From NCBI GenBank assembly GCA_017304675.1, contig JAFKLS010000022.1, forward strand, positions 1 through 58,724: 58,724 nt of DNA, in the 5' to 3' direction. Shown piece by piece: positions 34,697 to 44,327 of the stretch. A model generated the notes under the pieces. The model made no database searches. It had not been told where the DNA came from and saw only the letters and a list, made by a program, of their open reading frames with translations. The position numbers were made by a program, and so were the translations under genes. Source of the DNA: Sphingobacteriia bacterium (GTDB lineage: Bacteria > Bacteroidota > Bacteroidia > Chitinophagales > Chitinophagaceae). The first letter of the stretch is position 1, and each line of letters begins with the position of its first letter.

Positions 34697-37600
34697 TTAG
34701 GCTACAATTGTATTATTTGTATCAAAATGGTTTTGCCCAAGCTTTAGTGAAACAATAAAACAGGTTTCGAATGTGTTGGTAACCGTGTTTTTAAGACTTG
34801 TAAAATTAATGGTGCCTTTATGAAGCTCTATTAAGGTTTTGGTAAATGCCAGGCCAATGCCGGAGCCCATTTTTCTGTTGTCGTCTCTTTTAACCTGATA
34901 GAAGCCTGTAAATATTTTACTATGGTCTTCCTCAGGAATACCTTCCCCGTTATCAGTTACACAAATTTGTACTTCCTGGCCCATACGTAATATTTGCATG
35001 CTTACCTTTCCTCCGCCGGCAGTAAACTTAAGTGCATTCGAAAGCAGGTTAGAAAATACAATCTCCATGTGCTCCGCATCAAAATACACAGGCAATTCCT
35101 CTTCAGCAGTAATTAGTTCGTATTGAATATTTTTATGCAAAGCTTCTCCTGCAAATTTTTCGAAAACACTTTTGCAAAATGTTACTATATCGCGGCATTC
35201 AATTTTTAATTGCAAGTATCCTGAATCGGCTTTTCTAAAAGCAAGCAGATCGTTGGTAAGCTTTAAAAGCCTTTCTGCATTACTCTTAACAGAGGTAAGC
35301 ATTTTTTTAGTTACAGAGATCGGTAAAGACTGTTCCAGTAACATTTCTGTTGGCCCCACAATAAGGGTTAAGGGTGTTCTGATTTCATGAGAAATGTGAG
35401 TAAAAAAATCCATCTTCATCTGGTGTAATTCTTTTTGTTGCAGGTTAATGGCATGCTCATACTGCAATTTTCTCTTAAGGTCTTCCCTGGAGTTGAAGAA
35501 ATGAAACACGCTAACGGCAATCAACAAAAAGATAATCAGATACGAAGCATAGGCCCACCATGTTTTCCAGAAAGGAGGGCTTACCACTATGGTGAGGTAA
35601 GGCAACGCATCACTCCAATAACCATCATTGTTGCACCCTTTAATAAAAAGCGTATACCTGCCCGGAGGCAGGTTTGTAAACGTTGCAGATGAGTTTTGTG
35701 AAGGCATCCAGTCTTTATCGTACCCAACCAGTTTATATACCGATCTGTTTTTTCCCGGCTTAATAAAGTTGAGTACACTCCAGTTGATTGAGATGATATT
35801 TTGATTATATGCCAGCTCTATATTTTGTGTTGCAGATATATCCTGAAAAAGAATTTTGGTGCTGTCTCTTGCAGTAACCTGTTGACCATTTACAAATAAT
35901 GAAGTGAGCAATAACCTGGGCGCAGCCTGGTTTAATTGAATTTGTTTAGGATTAAATTCTACAAAACCATTATATCCCCCGAAAAAAATATGTCCTTTGC
36001 TGTCTTTACAGAATGAGTTGTAATTAAAAACATCTCCGGGCAGGCCATCAATTTTATTGTATGTATTCAATACTGTTCTTGTTGAGTCTATCCGTGTAAT
36101 GCCATTATTGGTGCTAACCCACAAATTATTATCATCATCCAGTATAATACCAAAAATTTTATTGCCTGTTAAAGCATTAAAAACATCTAACTTATCCAAC
36201 TTTCTTGTATAAGGGTTATAGATAGAGATACCAGCATTCGTTCCTAATAATATATTGCCTTTCCTATCTTCCGCAATGCAATTAACATAATCTGATTGTA
36301 GCCCGTTTTGGTATTCTTCTTTATAAATCCTTTTCAAAGAGTTCTCAGGGCCTTCCAGTACATTCACTCCTTTTTTGGTGCCTATCCAAAGATTTCGCCT
36401 GCTATCCTGAAATAAAAAAGTGATTGCATTGCTGCTTAATTTTTGGTTACCAAAGAGTTCTTCAAATTTTTTTACCTGATGCAGTTCTTTATTGAATATG
36501 TATAAACCCTGTTGCACTTTGCCAATCCATATATTACCGAGATCGTCTTCTGCAAGAGAAGTGATATCTTCCGAATCCAACTCCGTTTGTTCTTCTCCTA
36601 TTTTAAAATGCTCGAATGCTTTGCCGTTATCAATAATTTTTTCAAGCATGCCGTTATGCAAGCCAACCCAGATATTGTTTTTTTTATCTTTCAATATAAT
36701 TTTTACCAGGTTTGAGCTGATGGAAGTTGTATTTCTAAGATCATTCTTATAAGTATAAATTTTTTTCAGCTTCCTGTTAAAATACATTAGCCCTTCTGCC
36801 TCTGTGCCTATCCAAAGATTGTTTTTACTATCTTCAACTATAGAGCTAATAACATTGCTACTGATATTATTCTTGCTGTCTTCGTTTTTGTATATTTCAA
36901 ATTTAGTAGCGGCCGCTTCAACAATATTCACCCCGCCAAAATATGTTCCCACCCATACATTCCCTTGTGTATCTTCAACCATATCGTGAATGGAATTGTA
37001 GTTTAAAGAGTTGTATTCGCCTGGTTTGTGTAAATACTTTTCAAATAAATGTTTTCGCGGATCGTAGATGTTTAGGCCTTTCAGAGTGCCTATCCAAACC
37101 CTTCCTTCTTTATCAACAATTATTTTACGAATAATATTGCTGGTTAAGACTGCACCTTTATCATTCTCCGACCTGTAACTTCTTACATTATAATACCGGG
37201 TATTTACTTTATAAATACCAGAATTATGAGTACCTATCCAAAAATTATTGTCAAGATCTTTCGCAATGGAAGTAATATTTGTACCGGAAAATAGTTCAAT
37301 AAGTTTTTTATGATTATCGGTTATGGTTGAACCTATACAAGCCACTCCTCTATCCGTTCCTACCCATATATTCTGTTCATCATCCTGGTAGATTGACTGG
37401 ATGTTATTGGATATCGCTTTTGCATTGCCGGTATTCAGCTTTATGTGCTCGAAGCTTATGCCAGAGCCATTATTTTTTTTTACCAGGTTTAAACCGTTTT
37501 CTGTTCCCACCCATATATTACCGGCTTTATCTTTATACAATGCTCTTATATTGTTATTGCTTATGCTGCCGGCATTATTAGTATTGTTATAAAACACCCG

Positions 37601-37948
37601 GAAAGAATCTAGTTTTGAATTGTAGAGGTATAGGCCATTATTGGTGCCTACCCAAACATTAAAATTCTGATCAGCCACAAGCCTGGTTATTTTAATACTT
37701 GCCGCCAATGGATTATCATTATAAAAAGACCTGTACACTTTCACCCGTTTACCATCGAACCTGTTTAACCCATCCATCGTACCCACCCAAATAAAACCAT
37801 TGGCATCTTGTGTTACGGATAAAACCGATCCATGAGACAACCCATCTTCTACCGTTAAATGTGTAAAAGCAAGTTCGTTTTGTGCCTGCACACGAGTAAG
37901 CAGGCAGCAGAGAAAAAACAGGATTATATTAAAAAGCCTCATCCGCAT
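34697..37948 (-). CDS. Hybrid-type sensor histidine kinase lacking its receiver/AraC part
   Basis: The 1083-residue protein has a signal peptide, then about 14 Reg_prop repeats forming two beta-propellers (GFIWVGTMDGLNRFDG, NIWVGTENGLNLV, NLWIGTKKGVNVLEG), a Y_Y_Y domain (about 710-785, RSVYKLVGYDKDW), one membrane helix (about 799-820), a HisKA domain with His854 (DFFTHISHEIRTPL) and an HATPase (NLLSNALKF, DNGEGIP, GSGIGLAFTK) up to about residue 1070. Such periplasmic sensors bind oligosaccharide products of the cognate polymer. Classical hybrid systems continue into receiver and AraC domains, but this one stops after the ATPase and the rest is the next gene. The ATG codons at 37948 and 37942 are both possible starts. 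Confidence 0.95.
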   Translation of the reverse strand: MRMRLFNIILFFLCCLLTRVQAQNELAFTHLTVEDGLSHGSVLSVTQDANGFIWVGTMDGLNRFDGKRVKVYRSFYNDNPLAASIKITRLVADQNFNVWVGTNNGLYLYNSKLDSFRVFYNNTNNAGSISNNNIRALYKDKAGNIWVGTENGLNLVKKNNGSGISFEHIKLNTGNAKAISNNIQSIYQDDEQNIWVGTDRGVACIGSTITDNHKKLIELFSGTNITSIAKDLDNNFWIGTHNSGIYKVNTRYYNVRSYRSENDKGAVLTSNIIRKIIVDKEGRVWIGTLKGLNIYDPRKHLFEKYLHKPGEYNSLNYNSIHDMVEDTQGNVWVGTYFGGVNIVEAAATKFEIYKNEDSKNNISSNVISSIVEDSKNNLWIGTEAEGLMYFNRKLKKIYTYKNDLRNTTSISSNLVKIILKDKKNNIWVGLHNGMLEKIIDNGKAFEHFKIGEEQTELDSEDITSLAEDDLGNIWIGKVQQGLYIFNKELHQVKKFEELFGNQKLSSNAITFLFQDSRRNLWIGTKKGVNVLEGPENSLKRIYKEEYQNGLQSDYVNCIAEDRKGNILLGTNAGISIYNPYTRKLDKLDVFNALTGNKIFGIILDDDNNLWVSTNNGITRIDSTRTVLNTYNKIDGLPGDVFNYNSFCKDSKGHIFFGGYNGFVEFNPKQIQLNQAAPRLLLTSLFVNGQQVTARDSTKILFQDISATQNIELAYNQNIISINWSVLNFIKPGKNRSVYKLVGYDKDWMPSQNSSATFTNLPPGRYTLFIKGCNNDGYWSDALPYLTIVVSPPFWKTWWAYASYLIIFLLIAVSVFHFFNSREDLKRKLQYEHAINLQQKELHQMKMDFFTHISHEIRTPLTLIVGPTEMLLEQSLPISVTKKMLTSVKSNAERLLKLTNDLLAFRKADSGYLQLKIECRDIVTFCKSVFEKFAGEALHKNIQYELITAEEELPVYFDAEHMEIVFSNLLSNALKFTAGGGKVSMQILRMGQEVQICVTDNGEGIPEEDHSKIFTGFYQVKRDDNRKMGSGIGLAFTKTLIELHKGTINFTSLKNTVTNTFETCFIVSLKLGQNHFDTNNTIVA

Positions 37949-38130
37949 AAATATTTAATATTAACACATAGCATAATCATTGCAGGCTTTTTCTTGTACC
38001 GAATGTAGTAATAGAATGGAAAGTTTTATCGGGCATCAATATTAAAATTATTTTCCCAGGTTATATCACATTCTATCCTTCATAAAATTAAAGCGCTCCA
38101 AACAATCGGCAGAAATCTACTATGCCGGGG

Positions 38131-38775
38131 TTAATTCTGCCCGAAAAGTATATCGCCAAAATATTCAGGCAAATGAAAATTGGGTGTTTCGGAAATAATG
38201 TCGGACCATGATACATAATGAGGAATTTCCATCCTGTCTCCACACTTATAAAAATTTCCGCTTGCACGAAGCCCGTGAAAGTTTTTAATGGAATGGTAAC
38301 AAAACAAGCTTGCAGGTATTACCACAGTCAACTCCCAATAAGAGGTTCCTGTAAAACTGAGTTGCTCTTTGTTTACAACATATTTTATTTTCTCAATTTC
38401 GCTCACCGGCAGCAATACCCTATCGTATTTATGTTTCCCAAAACCAACAAGAGCCGTACCTATACAATTGAATTCGAGATTATAATATCCAGTATTTCCA
38501 AACATTACAAAAAACTCAACACAACTATCTTCGTATACCAGTGTATTACTGTTTTTATTAACAGCCCTGCTCATTTGTTCAGAAACATAGAATTTAAGGT
38601 ATATCTCACTTTCAGCATATCCCACTGCAACATGTACCAAAGGCTTATATGAATGCGTTTTCCATGGTGTGTGTTCAAGTGTTATTTTCTGAAGATTATC
38701 CATAATACCCGACAAGGCAGATAAAGACGAGTCATTTATTTCCCGATTTAAAAAAGGAACAATCAGTATTGGCAT
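38131..38775 (-). CDS. Carbohydrate-binding family 9-like protein
   Basis: A 214-residue protein with the CBM9-like beta-sandwich pattern: an aromatic/charged strand APHVAVGYAE-like (VHVAVGYAESEIYLKFYV), the hallmark YEDSCVEFFVMFGN with ligand-side Glu/Phe, YYNLEFNCIGTAL, SYWELTVVIPASLF and a C-terminal MEIPHYVSW with FHLPEYFGDILF. CBM9-like proteins bind sugar ends. No signal peptide is obvious from this start, and no upstream in-frame start with one was found, so a cytoplasmic or unusual location is possible. It lies 182 nt upstream of the sensor kinase on the same strand and divergent to the permease gene. Confidence 0.78.
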   Translation of the reverse strand: MPILIVPFLNREINDSSLSALSGIMDNLQKITLEHTPWKTHSYKPLVHVAVGYAESEIYLKFYVSEQMSRAVNKNSNTLVYEDSCVEFFVMFGNTGYYNLEFNCIGTALVGFGKHKYDRVLLPVSEIEKIKYVVNKEQLSFTGTSYWELTVVIPASLFCYHSIKNFHGLRASGNFYKCGDRMEIPHYVSWSDIISETPNFHLPEYFGDILFGQN

Positions 38776-38932
38776 AAAGCAATTTTAAATAAGGCGATTA
38801 ACGCAATCAATTTTCAGTGAAAGACAGGCAACCGCTTTGCTGGTTTTAGAATCGATTACTAATCTCTTTATAAAAAGCCAATATATTTTACGCAACCGTT
38901 TGATTGTTCTATTTAAATAATATGATAGTAAA

Positions 38933-40234
38933 ATGCAGTTAAATCTTAACGTAAACGATATGCCCCAAAAAGTAATCTTCAGAAGCATTCCTCCCATCAT
39001 CATCATGTCTATACTTTTCTTTTCATTTGGCTTTGTTACATGGCTTAATGGAACGCTCATCCCTTTTTTAAGAATCGTATGTGAATTAAAGACAGATACG
39101 CAATCATTCCTGGTTACTTTTTCTTTTTATATGGCCTATTTTTTTCTTGCACTCCCATCATCTGTTATTCTAAAAAGAACGGGCTACAAGAATGGTATTG
39201 GTTTAGGGCTTGTGATTATTGGTGTAGGCTCTTTATTGTTTATACCCGCATCTTACAGCAGAAGTTTTTCACTTTTCCTTGTTGGCTTATTTGTGCAGGG
39301 AGCCGGGCTGGCATTGTTACAAACTGCTTCTAACCCATATATTACAATGATAGGGCCAATGGAGAGTGCTGCAAAAAGAATCAGCATTATGGGCATCTGT
39401 AATAAAACGGCAGGCATCATCAGCCCCATTATACTTGCATCAACAATCTTAAAAAATGCCGGCACTTTAGAAACACAAATCAATCATGTTGCAGGCAACA
39501 GCATAGAAAAAGAACAACTTCTTGCAGCACTTTCTGCAAGAATCATCTTCCCTTATATTATCATAAGCATCATACTCGTACTTACGGCAGTAATGATTTG
39601 GCTGTCTGGGCTTCCGGATATTGACCAGGAAAAAGAGGTTACTTCTACACGCACCGTTCCTAACTCTAAAAAATCTATTTTTCAATATCCGCATTTGTGG
39701 TTGGGCATAATATGTTTGTTTTTATATGTTGGCGTAGAAGTAATGGCGGGTGATGCGATTGGAACTTACGGAAAAGCAATCGGGCTGCCTTTGAATGAAA
39801 CCAAATATTTCACTTCATTTACTTTACTGGCTATGCTTGTTGGGTATGCTCTGGGTATAATTTTTATTCCGAAATACCTTACACAACAAACTTGCCTGAC
39901 GATATCGGCCATAACAGGCATCTTGTTTTCTATCTGTATTTTCATTACAAGTGGATATGTAGCCATAACATTTATTGCTTTATTAGGTTTATCTAACGCA
40001 CTAATGTGGCCTGCAATTTTTCCGTTAGCTATTAATGGCTTAGGCAAGTATACCAAAACAGCATCTGCCTTATTGGTAATGAGCATTGCAGGAGGGGCGA
40101 TTATTCCACTGGTCTATAGTTGGCTAAAAGACCACTTACATATTCCCAATCATGCAGCATTCTTTATATGTATCGCTCCAAGCTATTTATACATTCTCTT
40201 TTATTCTGTGAAAGGATACAGGTTCAGTAAATAA
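38933..40234 (+). CDS. FHS-family (FucP/NagP-like) MFS sugar permease
   Basis: A 433-residue protein with about 12 membrane helices. Family features are SFGFVTWLNGTLIPFLRIVCEL in helix 1 and LFVQGAGLALLQTASNPYITMIGP, the conserved FHS phrase with Gln and Asn. FHS proteins are proton symporters; known members take up L-fucose, glucose/galactose or N-acetylhexosamines. In this context fucose released by GH29, galactose from GH35 or GalNAc are candidates, and sequence reading cannot choose among them. It is the only plus-strand gene between the PUL regulator and the FGE gene; the FGE gene ends convergently 195 nt downstream. Confidence 0.9.
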   Translation: MQLNLNVNDMPQKVIFRSIPPIIIMSILFFSFGFVTWLNGTLIPFLRIVCELKTDTQSFLVTFSFYMAYFFLALPSSVILKRTGYKNGIGLGLVIIGVGSLLFIPASYSRSFSLFLVGLFVQGAGLALLQTASNPYITMIGPMESAAKRISIMGICNKTAGIISPIILASTILKNAGTLETQINHVAGNSIEKEQLLAALSARIIFPYIIISIILVLTAVMIWLSGLPDIDQEKEVTSTRTVPNSKKSIFQYPHLWLGIICLFLYVGVEVMAGDAIGTYGKAIGLPLNETKYFTSFTLLAMLVGYALGIIFIPKYLTQQTCLTISAITGILFSICIFITSGYVAITFIALLGLSNALMWPAIFPLAINGLGKYTKTASALLVMSIAGGAIIPLVYSWLKDHLHIPNHAAFFICIAPSYLYILFYSVKGYRFSK

Positions 40235-40429
40235 TATTGTACCAATCATGTATTGTTTTTACATGTAACTACAACGGGGGGCTAACTTAATTCTTTTAAG
40301 GTTGTTTCAAAGATTGTTTTCATGCCATTTATTTGCCGAACGGCCCATTGCTAAATGAATGGTGGTATGAAAATAATATCATACTATGGAGAATTTAAAA
40401 CAGAAATTTTTTATGTTTCAAAAGAAAGG

Positions 40430-41557
40430 CTAATTGGATGCTACGCAACGAAAGCCGGTATTTTCCAATCCGGTATCAGGAGACGATTTCATTCTGCTGG
40501 CAACCCTGTATCCTTTACAATAAGATGCATTACATAAAAAAGAGCCGCCACGCACAACCCTTTTAGGAACGGTTGGTTCATCCGGATCAAAACTATTATC
40601 AGGCCCTTGCGGATTTACAACCATTTTATTCTTTAGCTCATTATAATAATCCGGCCGGTACCAATCTGAACACCACTCCCAAACATTGCCAGACATATCA
40701 TATAATCCATAACCATTAGGATAGAACGTTTTAACAGGTGCAGCTCTTTCGTAGCCATCCCATCCTGTATTATTAACGGGAAAGCTCCCCTGCCATGTAT
40801 TTGCTTTCGGTTTACCTGCTTCAACATCTTCATTCCCCCATGCATAGCGGTTTTGCCGCCCCCCTCTTGCTGCATATTCCCATTCTGCTTCTGTTGGCAG
40901 GCGTTTGCCTGCCCATTTGCAATAAGCCAATGCATCTTCGTACGCCACTTGAGTTACAGGATAATTCTCCTTCCCTATTATATTACTGTTTGGCCCTTGC
41001 GGATGTTTCCAACTGGCCCCTTTTACCCATCTCCACCATTGAGCAACATTATCTAAAGAAACATTGTGCGCAGGCGGAACAAATACCAATGATGCAGGCA
41101 TTAATAAACTATCTGCAGGCTTTGGCGTGCCGGGCGGCAGTTGTTTTTTTATCTCTTCCCAATCGGGCTTTTTTTCTGCAACGGTAATATAGCCGGTAGC
41201 TTCTACAAATTTCTTAAACTGTGCATTGGTAACTTCTGTAGCATCCATCCAAAAACCCGTTACATTTACCTTGTGTTGAGGGTACTCATCGTTCCTGCCT
41301 TCATTATCGTCTGACCCCATCATAAATTCACCTCCATTAATCCAAACCATTCCTTCATGCGAGACTGAGCCTTTTTTTATATTACAAGTATCATGGGCTT
41401 CTACAGCAAAACGGCCAGGTATATTTTGTCCGCAATGTTGTATTTCTGTTTCCGGTAAGGATGTGGAATTGTTGTTACAGGAACAACATAATATCAGTCC
41501 CGGAAGAACGCCTGCCAGCCACCTGTTATTTTTTTTATTTATAAAAATGCTATCCAT
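40430..41557 (-). CDS. Exported formylglycine-generating enzyme (sulfatase-modifying factor)
   Basis: The FGE-sulfatase domain spans nearly the whole protein: GMVWINGGEFMMGSDDNEGR, FWMDATEVTNAQFKKFVEAT, YPVTQVAYEDALAYCKWAGK, RLPTEAEWEYAARGG, YDMSGNVWEWCSDW and RVVRGGSFLCNASYCKGYR. The Cys pair of the active site (C-x4-C) is intact, matching the copper-dependent aerobic enzyme. It oxidises the Cys of CTPSR/CSPAR sulfatases to formylglycine. The start at 41557 is preferred over 41581 because it gives a lipoprotein-like N-terminus (WLAGVLPGLILCCSCNNNS), so the enzyme should act outside the cytoplasm, where the exported sulfatases also reside. It stands alone, convergent with the permease gene. 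Confidence 0.92.
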   Translation of the reverse strand: MDSIFINKKNNRWLAGVLPGLILCCSCNNNSTSLPETEIQHCGQNIPGRFAVEAHDTCNIKKGSVSHEGMVWINGGEFMMGSDDNEGRNDEYPQHKVNVTGFWMDATEVTNAQFKKFVEATGYITVAEKKPDWEEIKKQLPPGTPKPADSLLMPASLVFVPPAHNVSLDNVAQWWRWVKGASWKHPQGPNSNIIGKENYPVTQVAYEDALAYCKWAGKRLPTEAEWEYAARGGRQNRYAWGNEDVEAGKPKANTWQGSFPVNNTGWDGYERAAPVKTFYPNGYGLYDMSGNVWEWCSDWYRPDYYNELKNKMVVNPQGPDNSFDPDEPTVPKRVVRGGSFLCNASYCKGYRVASRMKSSPDTGLENTGFRCVASN

Positions 41558-41825
41558 GTTACACAATATCTTTTTGTTCATCCATCGTTATCATCTACTC
41601 CCTGCAATTTTTTTATTGACAGTGAAATTACTTCTCCATTACCAGATCTTCAATAAAGGAGTAAAATAATAAACCCTCGTACAAGGCAAATGGCAAAAAA
41701 GTATTAAAAAGGGTGCGAAAATATCTTCTTTAAATTTCAATGGTACACAACGAAGCAATCAGAACAATACAAGGTTAAACTTTTACGGGTGTTTATTTTA
41801 TAATGATGACAGCAACCACAGAGAA

Positions 41826-42494
41826 CTATTGCAGTAGTTTTTGTAAAACAGGGTCTGTATAATCGTTTACAAAAGCAATAATATTATCTAAATAACCGAA
41901 CTCGTTTTCTTTATGATATGTTTTTATTACCACCGCTTTCATACCTGCATTTTTTGCAGTTTCCACCCCTTTTGGGGTATCCTCAAATACAATGCATTGT
42001 TCTTTGGCAATATTTAGTAATTGGGCGCATTGAAGAAAAGTTTCGGGATGCGGCTTGCTTAACACTACATCATCAGCACTTACAATAGCAGTAAAATATT
42101 TCTGCAATTGCAGCCCCTGAAGAATATAATTCACATTAAACATTATTGCGGCAGTACCAAGCCCCATTGGAATTTGCAGTTCATATGCTTTCTCAAAAAA
42201 AGCTCCTAACCCTTTTATCAGTTTCCTGTGTGGCAAGAATTCTTCCTGGTATCTTTTTTCTTTTTTCATGGAAAGTGCATGCATCTGCTCCGGAGTAAAA
42301 TAACCTTCTCCGAAGATCCTTACAAGCAATTCTTCATTCTTTCCATATAACTGTTGTTTAACTGCTGCAGGAGTGAGTTGTGCTCCCAGTTCATTCACAA
42401 TAATATTGTACCATGCCCGTGCATGGTATTCCATATCATCTATGATCGTACCATTCAAATCAAAAATAAAAGCCCTTTGCATGATGCCGTGCAA
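41826..42494 (-). CDS. HAD-superfamily phosphatase/phosphoglucomutase-like with variant DxN motif
   Basis: A 222-residue protein of the beta-phosphoglucomutase/haloacid dehalogenase subfamily: helical cap (about 15-85) and Rossmann core with motif II Thr in LGTAAI, motif III Lys in SKPHPETF and motif IV FEDTPKGVETAKNAGMKAV. Motif I reads FDLNGTIIDD, with Asn in place of the usual second Asp (DxDGT), which normally acts as general acid/base. I recall that close Bacteroidota homologues share this, so it is probably a subfamily trait rather than decay. A sugar-phosphate substrate is likely given the adjacent sugar transporter and xylose genes. It is 50 nt downstream of the symporter gene. Confidence 0.85.
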   Translation of the reverse strand: MHGIMQRAFIFDLNGTIIDDMEYHARAWYNIIVNELGAQLTPAAVKQQLYGKNEELLVRIFGEGYFTPEQMHALSMKKEKRYQEEFLPHRKLIKGLGAFFEKAYELQIPMGLGTAAIMFNVNYILQGLQLQKYFTAIVSADDVVLSKPHPETFLQCAQLLNIAKEQCIVFEDTPKGVETAKNAGMKAVVIKTYHKENEFGYLDNIIAFVNDYTDPVLQKLLQ

Positions 42495-42544
42495 TTAATG
42501 TTTATGCTGTTAACGTATATTAACTTGATTATTGCAATTGAAGT

Positions 42545-44230
42545 TTACCAGTAAATGGTATAAAGCGCTGCTAAAATACCACATACGAGTAAAGCCCCTA
42601 CCGCGAAACCGGCAGAAGTTTTGAACATGCGTTTATCTATTTCAAGCCCTTTTACAATTACTCCTTTTTTCTGATCGATTATACTGATAATGATCATGCC
42701 AGCTACGGCAATAAGAAATACAAAACCCATTCTGTCTAAGAAAGGAATTTCATACAACATAGACCCGTTTTTTTGCTGAACCTTTGTAGCAAAACCTGTA
42801 GAGCTTAAAAAAGAAAGATCGACAAACCTTGGCATTAGTTTGAACAGAACAGACATGGCAAAACCTGCAACTGTAGCAAACATGGCAGCGTTAGAACTTG
42901 TTTTTTTCCAAAAGAATCCTAAAATAAACATGGCAAAAATACCCGGACTTACAAAGCCGGTGTATTCCTGTATAAACTCAAAGCCTCCTTTCTTATCTAT
43001 GCCTAACATAGGTGCAATAATTACGGCTATCAACATGGCGGCAATTACTGTTACCCGTCCAACCCACACCATTTTTTTCTCATCGGCTTCAGTATTCAGT
43101 TTCTTTTTATAAATATCTAAAGTAAAAATAGTGGCAATACTGTTGGCTTTACCGGCAAGCGAAGCTACTACTGCCGCCGTTAATGCTGCAAACGATAGGC
43201 CTTTTAAACCTTCTGGCAAAAGGTTTAACAATACGGGGTAGGCCCTATCAGGGTTTAGTTCGCCATTTTGCAACATTTCTGTTTGAAAATTGCCTTCTTT
43301 ATATAAAACGAAGGCAGCTATTCCGGGAAGCACTACAATAACAGGCATCAGAAGTTTTAAGCAGGCTGCAAATAAAAGACCGCTTCTTGCCGTTTTTAAA
43401 TCTGCCCCCAAAGCTCTTTGTGTAATGTATTGATTGCAGCCCCAGTAATTCAGGTTCACAATCCACATTCCCCCTATCAATACGGTTAACCCGGGTAAGC
43501 TGGGATAATTTTCATTGCCTTGTTTAAAGATCATATGAAAATGGTTATCTGCATGGTGCATCATTAATGTAAAACCTTTCAACACACCCTCGCTGCCATA
43601 ATGTTTCGATACCATATTTAAAGCGAGATAAGTAGTAACCAATCCCCCGAGAATAAGAAAGAATACCTGTATAACATCTGTGTAGCCAATTACTTTCATA
43701 CCACCGAGCGTAATAAAAATGGCAAACAGGGCCAACATATACATGCAAAGTGTAAGATTTAAACCCGATACGCTACTAATGGCCAATGCGCCTAAATAAA
43801 GAATAGATGTAAGGTTAACCACTACATATAATAACAACCAGAAAACAGCCATTACCATGGCTACAGTTGAATTGTAACGTTCATTTAAAAACTGAGGCAT
43901 TGTGTATATCTTATTTTTAAGATATACGGGGATGAAAAATATGGCCACTATCAATAACGTTGCAGCAGCCATCCACTCGTAAGTGGAAATAGCAAGCCCC
44001 ATTTTAAAACCATTGCCACTCATACCTATGAACTGTTCTGCGGAAATATTTGAAGCGATTAATGATGCGCCAATGGCCCACCATGTTAAAGACCCTTCAG
44101 CCAGAAAATAATCGTGTGATGCCGTAACCGATGCTTTCTTTTTTCTGTAATAAATATAAAGCCCATAAGAAGCAACAATAATGAAATAAAACAAAAAAAC
44201 AATATAGTCTTTCGTTTGCAGGCTATTCAT
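42545..44230 (-). CDS. Sodium/solute symporter (SSS family), sugar type
   Basis: The protein has about 14 membrane helices and matches vSGLT-like transporters: ASHDYFLAEGSLTWWAIGASLIASNISAEQFIGMSG (helix 1 region), LGGMKVIGYTDVIQVFFLILGG, GLKGLSFAALTAAVVASLAGKANSIATIFTLDIYKK and FVSPGIFAMFILGFFWKK. SSS symporters couple sugar uptake to sodium. The start at 44230 (MNSLQTKDYIVF) is preferred, because an upstream extension to 44299 adds an unrelated hydrophobic stretch. It sits 97 nt after xylA and 50 nt before the HAD gene. D-xylose is the best guess from the operon, but other sugars are possible. Confidence 0.92.
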   Translation of the reverse strand: MNSLQTKDYIVFLFYFIIVASYGLYIYYRKKKASVTASHDYFLAEGSLTWWAIGASLIASNISAEQFIGMSGNGFKMGLAISTYEWMAAATLLIVAIFFIPVYLKNKIYTMPQFLNERYNSTVAMVMAVFWLLLYVVVNLTSILYLGALAISSVSGLNLTLCMYMLALFAIFITLGGMKVIGYTDVIQVFFLILGGLVTTYLALNMVSKHYGSEGVLKGFTLMMHHADNHFHMIFKQGNENYPSLPGLTVLIGGMWIVNLNYWGCNQYITQRALGADLKTARSGLLFAACLKLLMPVIVVLPGIAAFVLYKEGNFQTEMLQNGELNPDRAYPVLLNLLPEGLKGLSFAALTAAVVASLAGKANSIATIFTLDIYKKKLNTEADEKKMVWVGRVTVIAAMLIAVIIAPMLGIDKKGGFEFIQEYTGFVSPGIFAMFILGFFWKKTSSNAAMFATVAGFAMSVLFKLMPRFVDLSFLSSTGFATKVQQKNGSMLYEIPFLDRMGFVFLIAVAGMIIISIIDQKKGVIVKGLEIDKRMFKTSAGFAVGALLVCGILAALYTIYW

Positions 44231-44327
44231 AATGGCGTTGGCGGTTAGATGAGTTGTTAAATAAAAATTGGAGCAGATGAATATAATAACAATATTCATT
44301 ACTCCAACCTTTTAAGAGGGAATTAAA

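Noticed and set aside
34668..34699. Frameshift joining the sensor kinase and the response regulator
   Set aside because: The kinase ends at TAA and its frame meets another stop just before the regulator; the regulator has a proper ATG and a complete receiver start, so two separate genes fit better.
38785..39060. 91-residue minus-strand open frame before the permease
   Set aside because: It overlaps the 5' end of the permease on the opposite strand and shows no domain or signal peptide.
40235..40429. Small hairpin near 40250-40266 as terminator of the permease gene
   Set aside because: The possible stem (CATGTA with TACATG-like bases) is short and AT-rich without a T-tract, so it is too weak to call.
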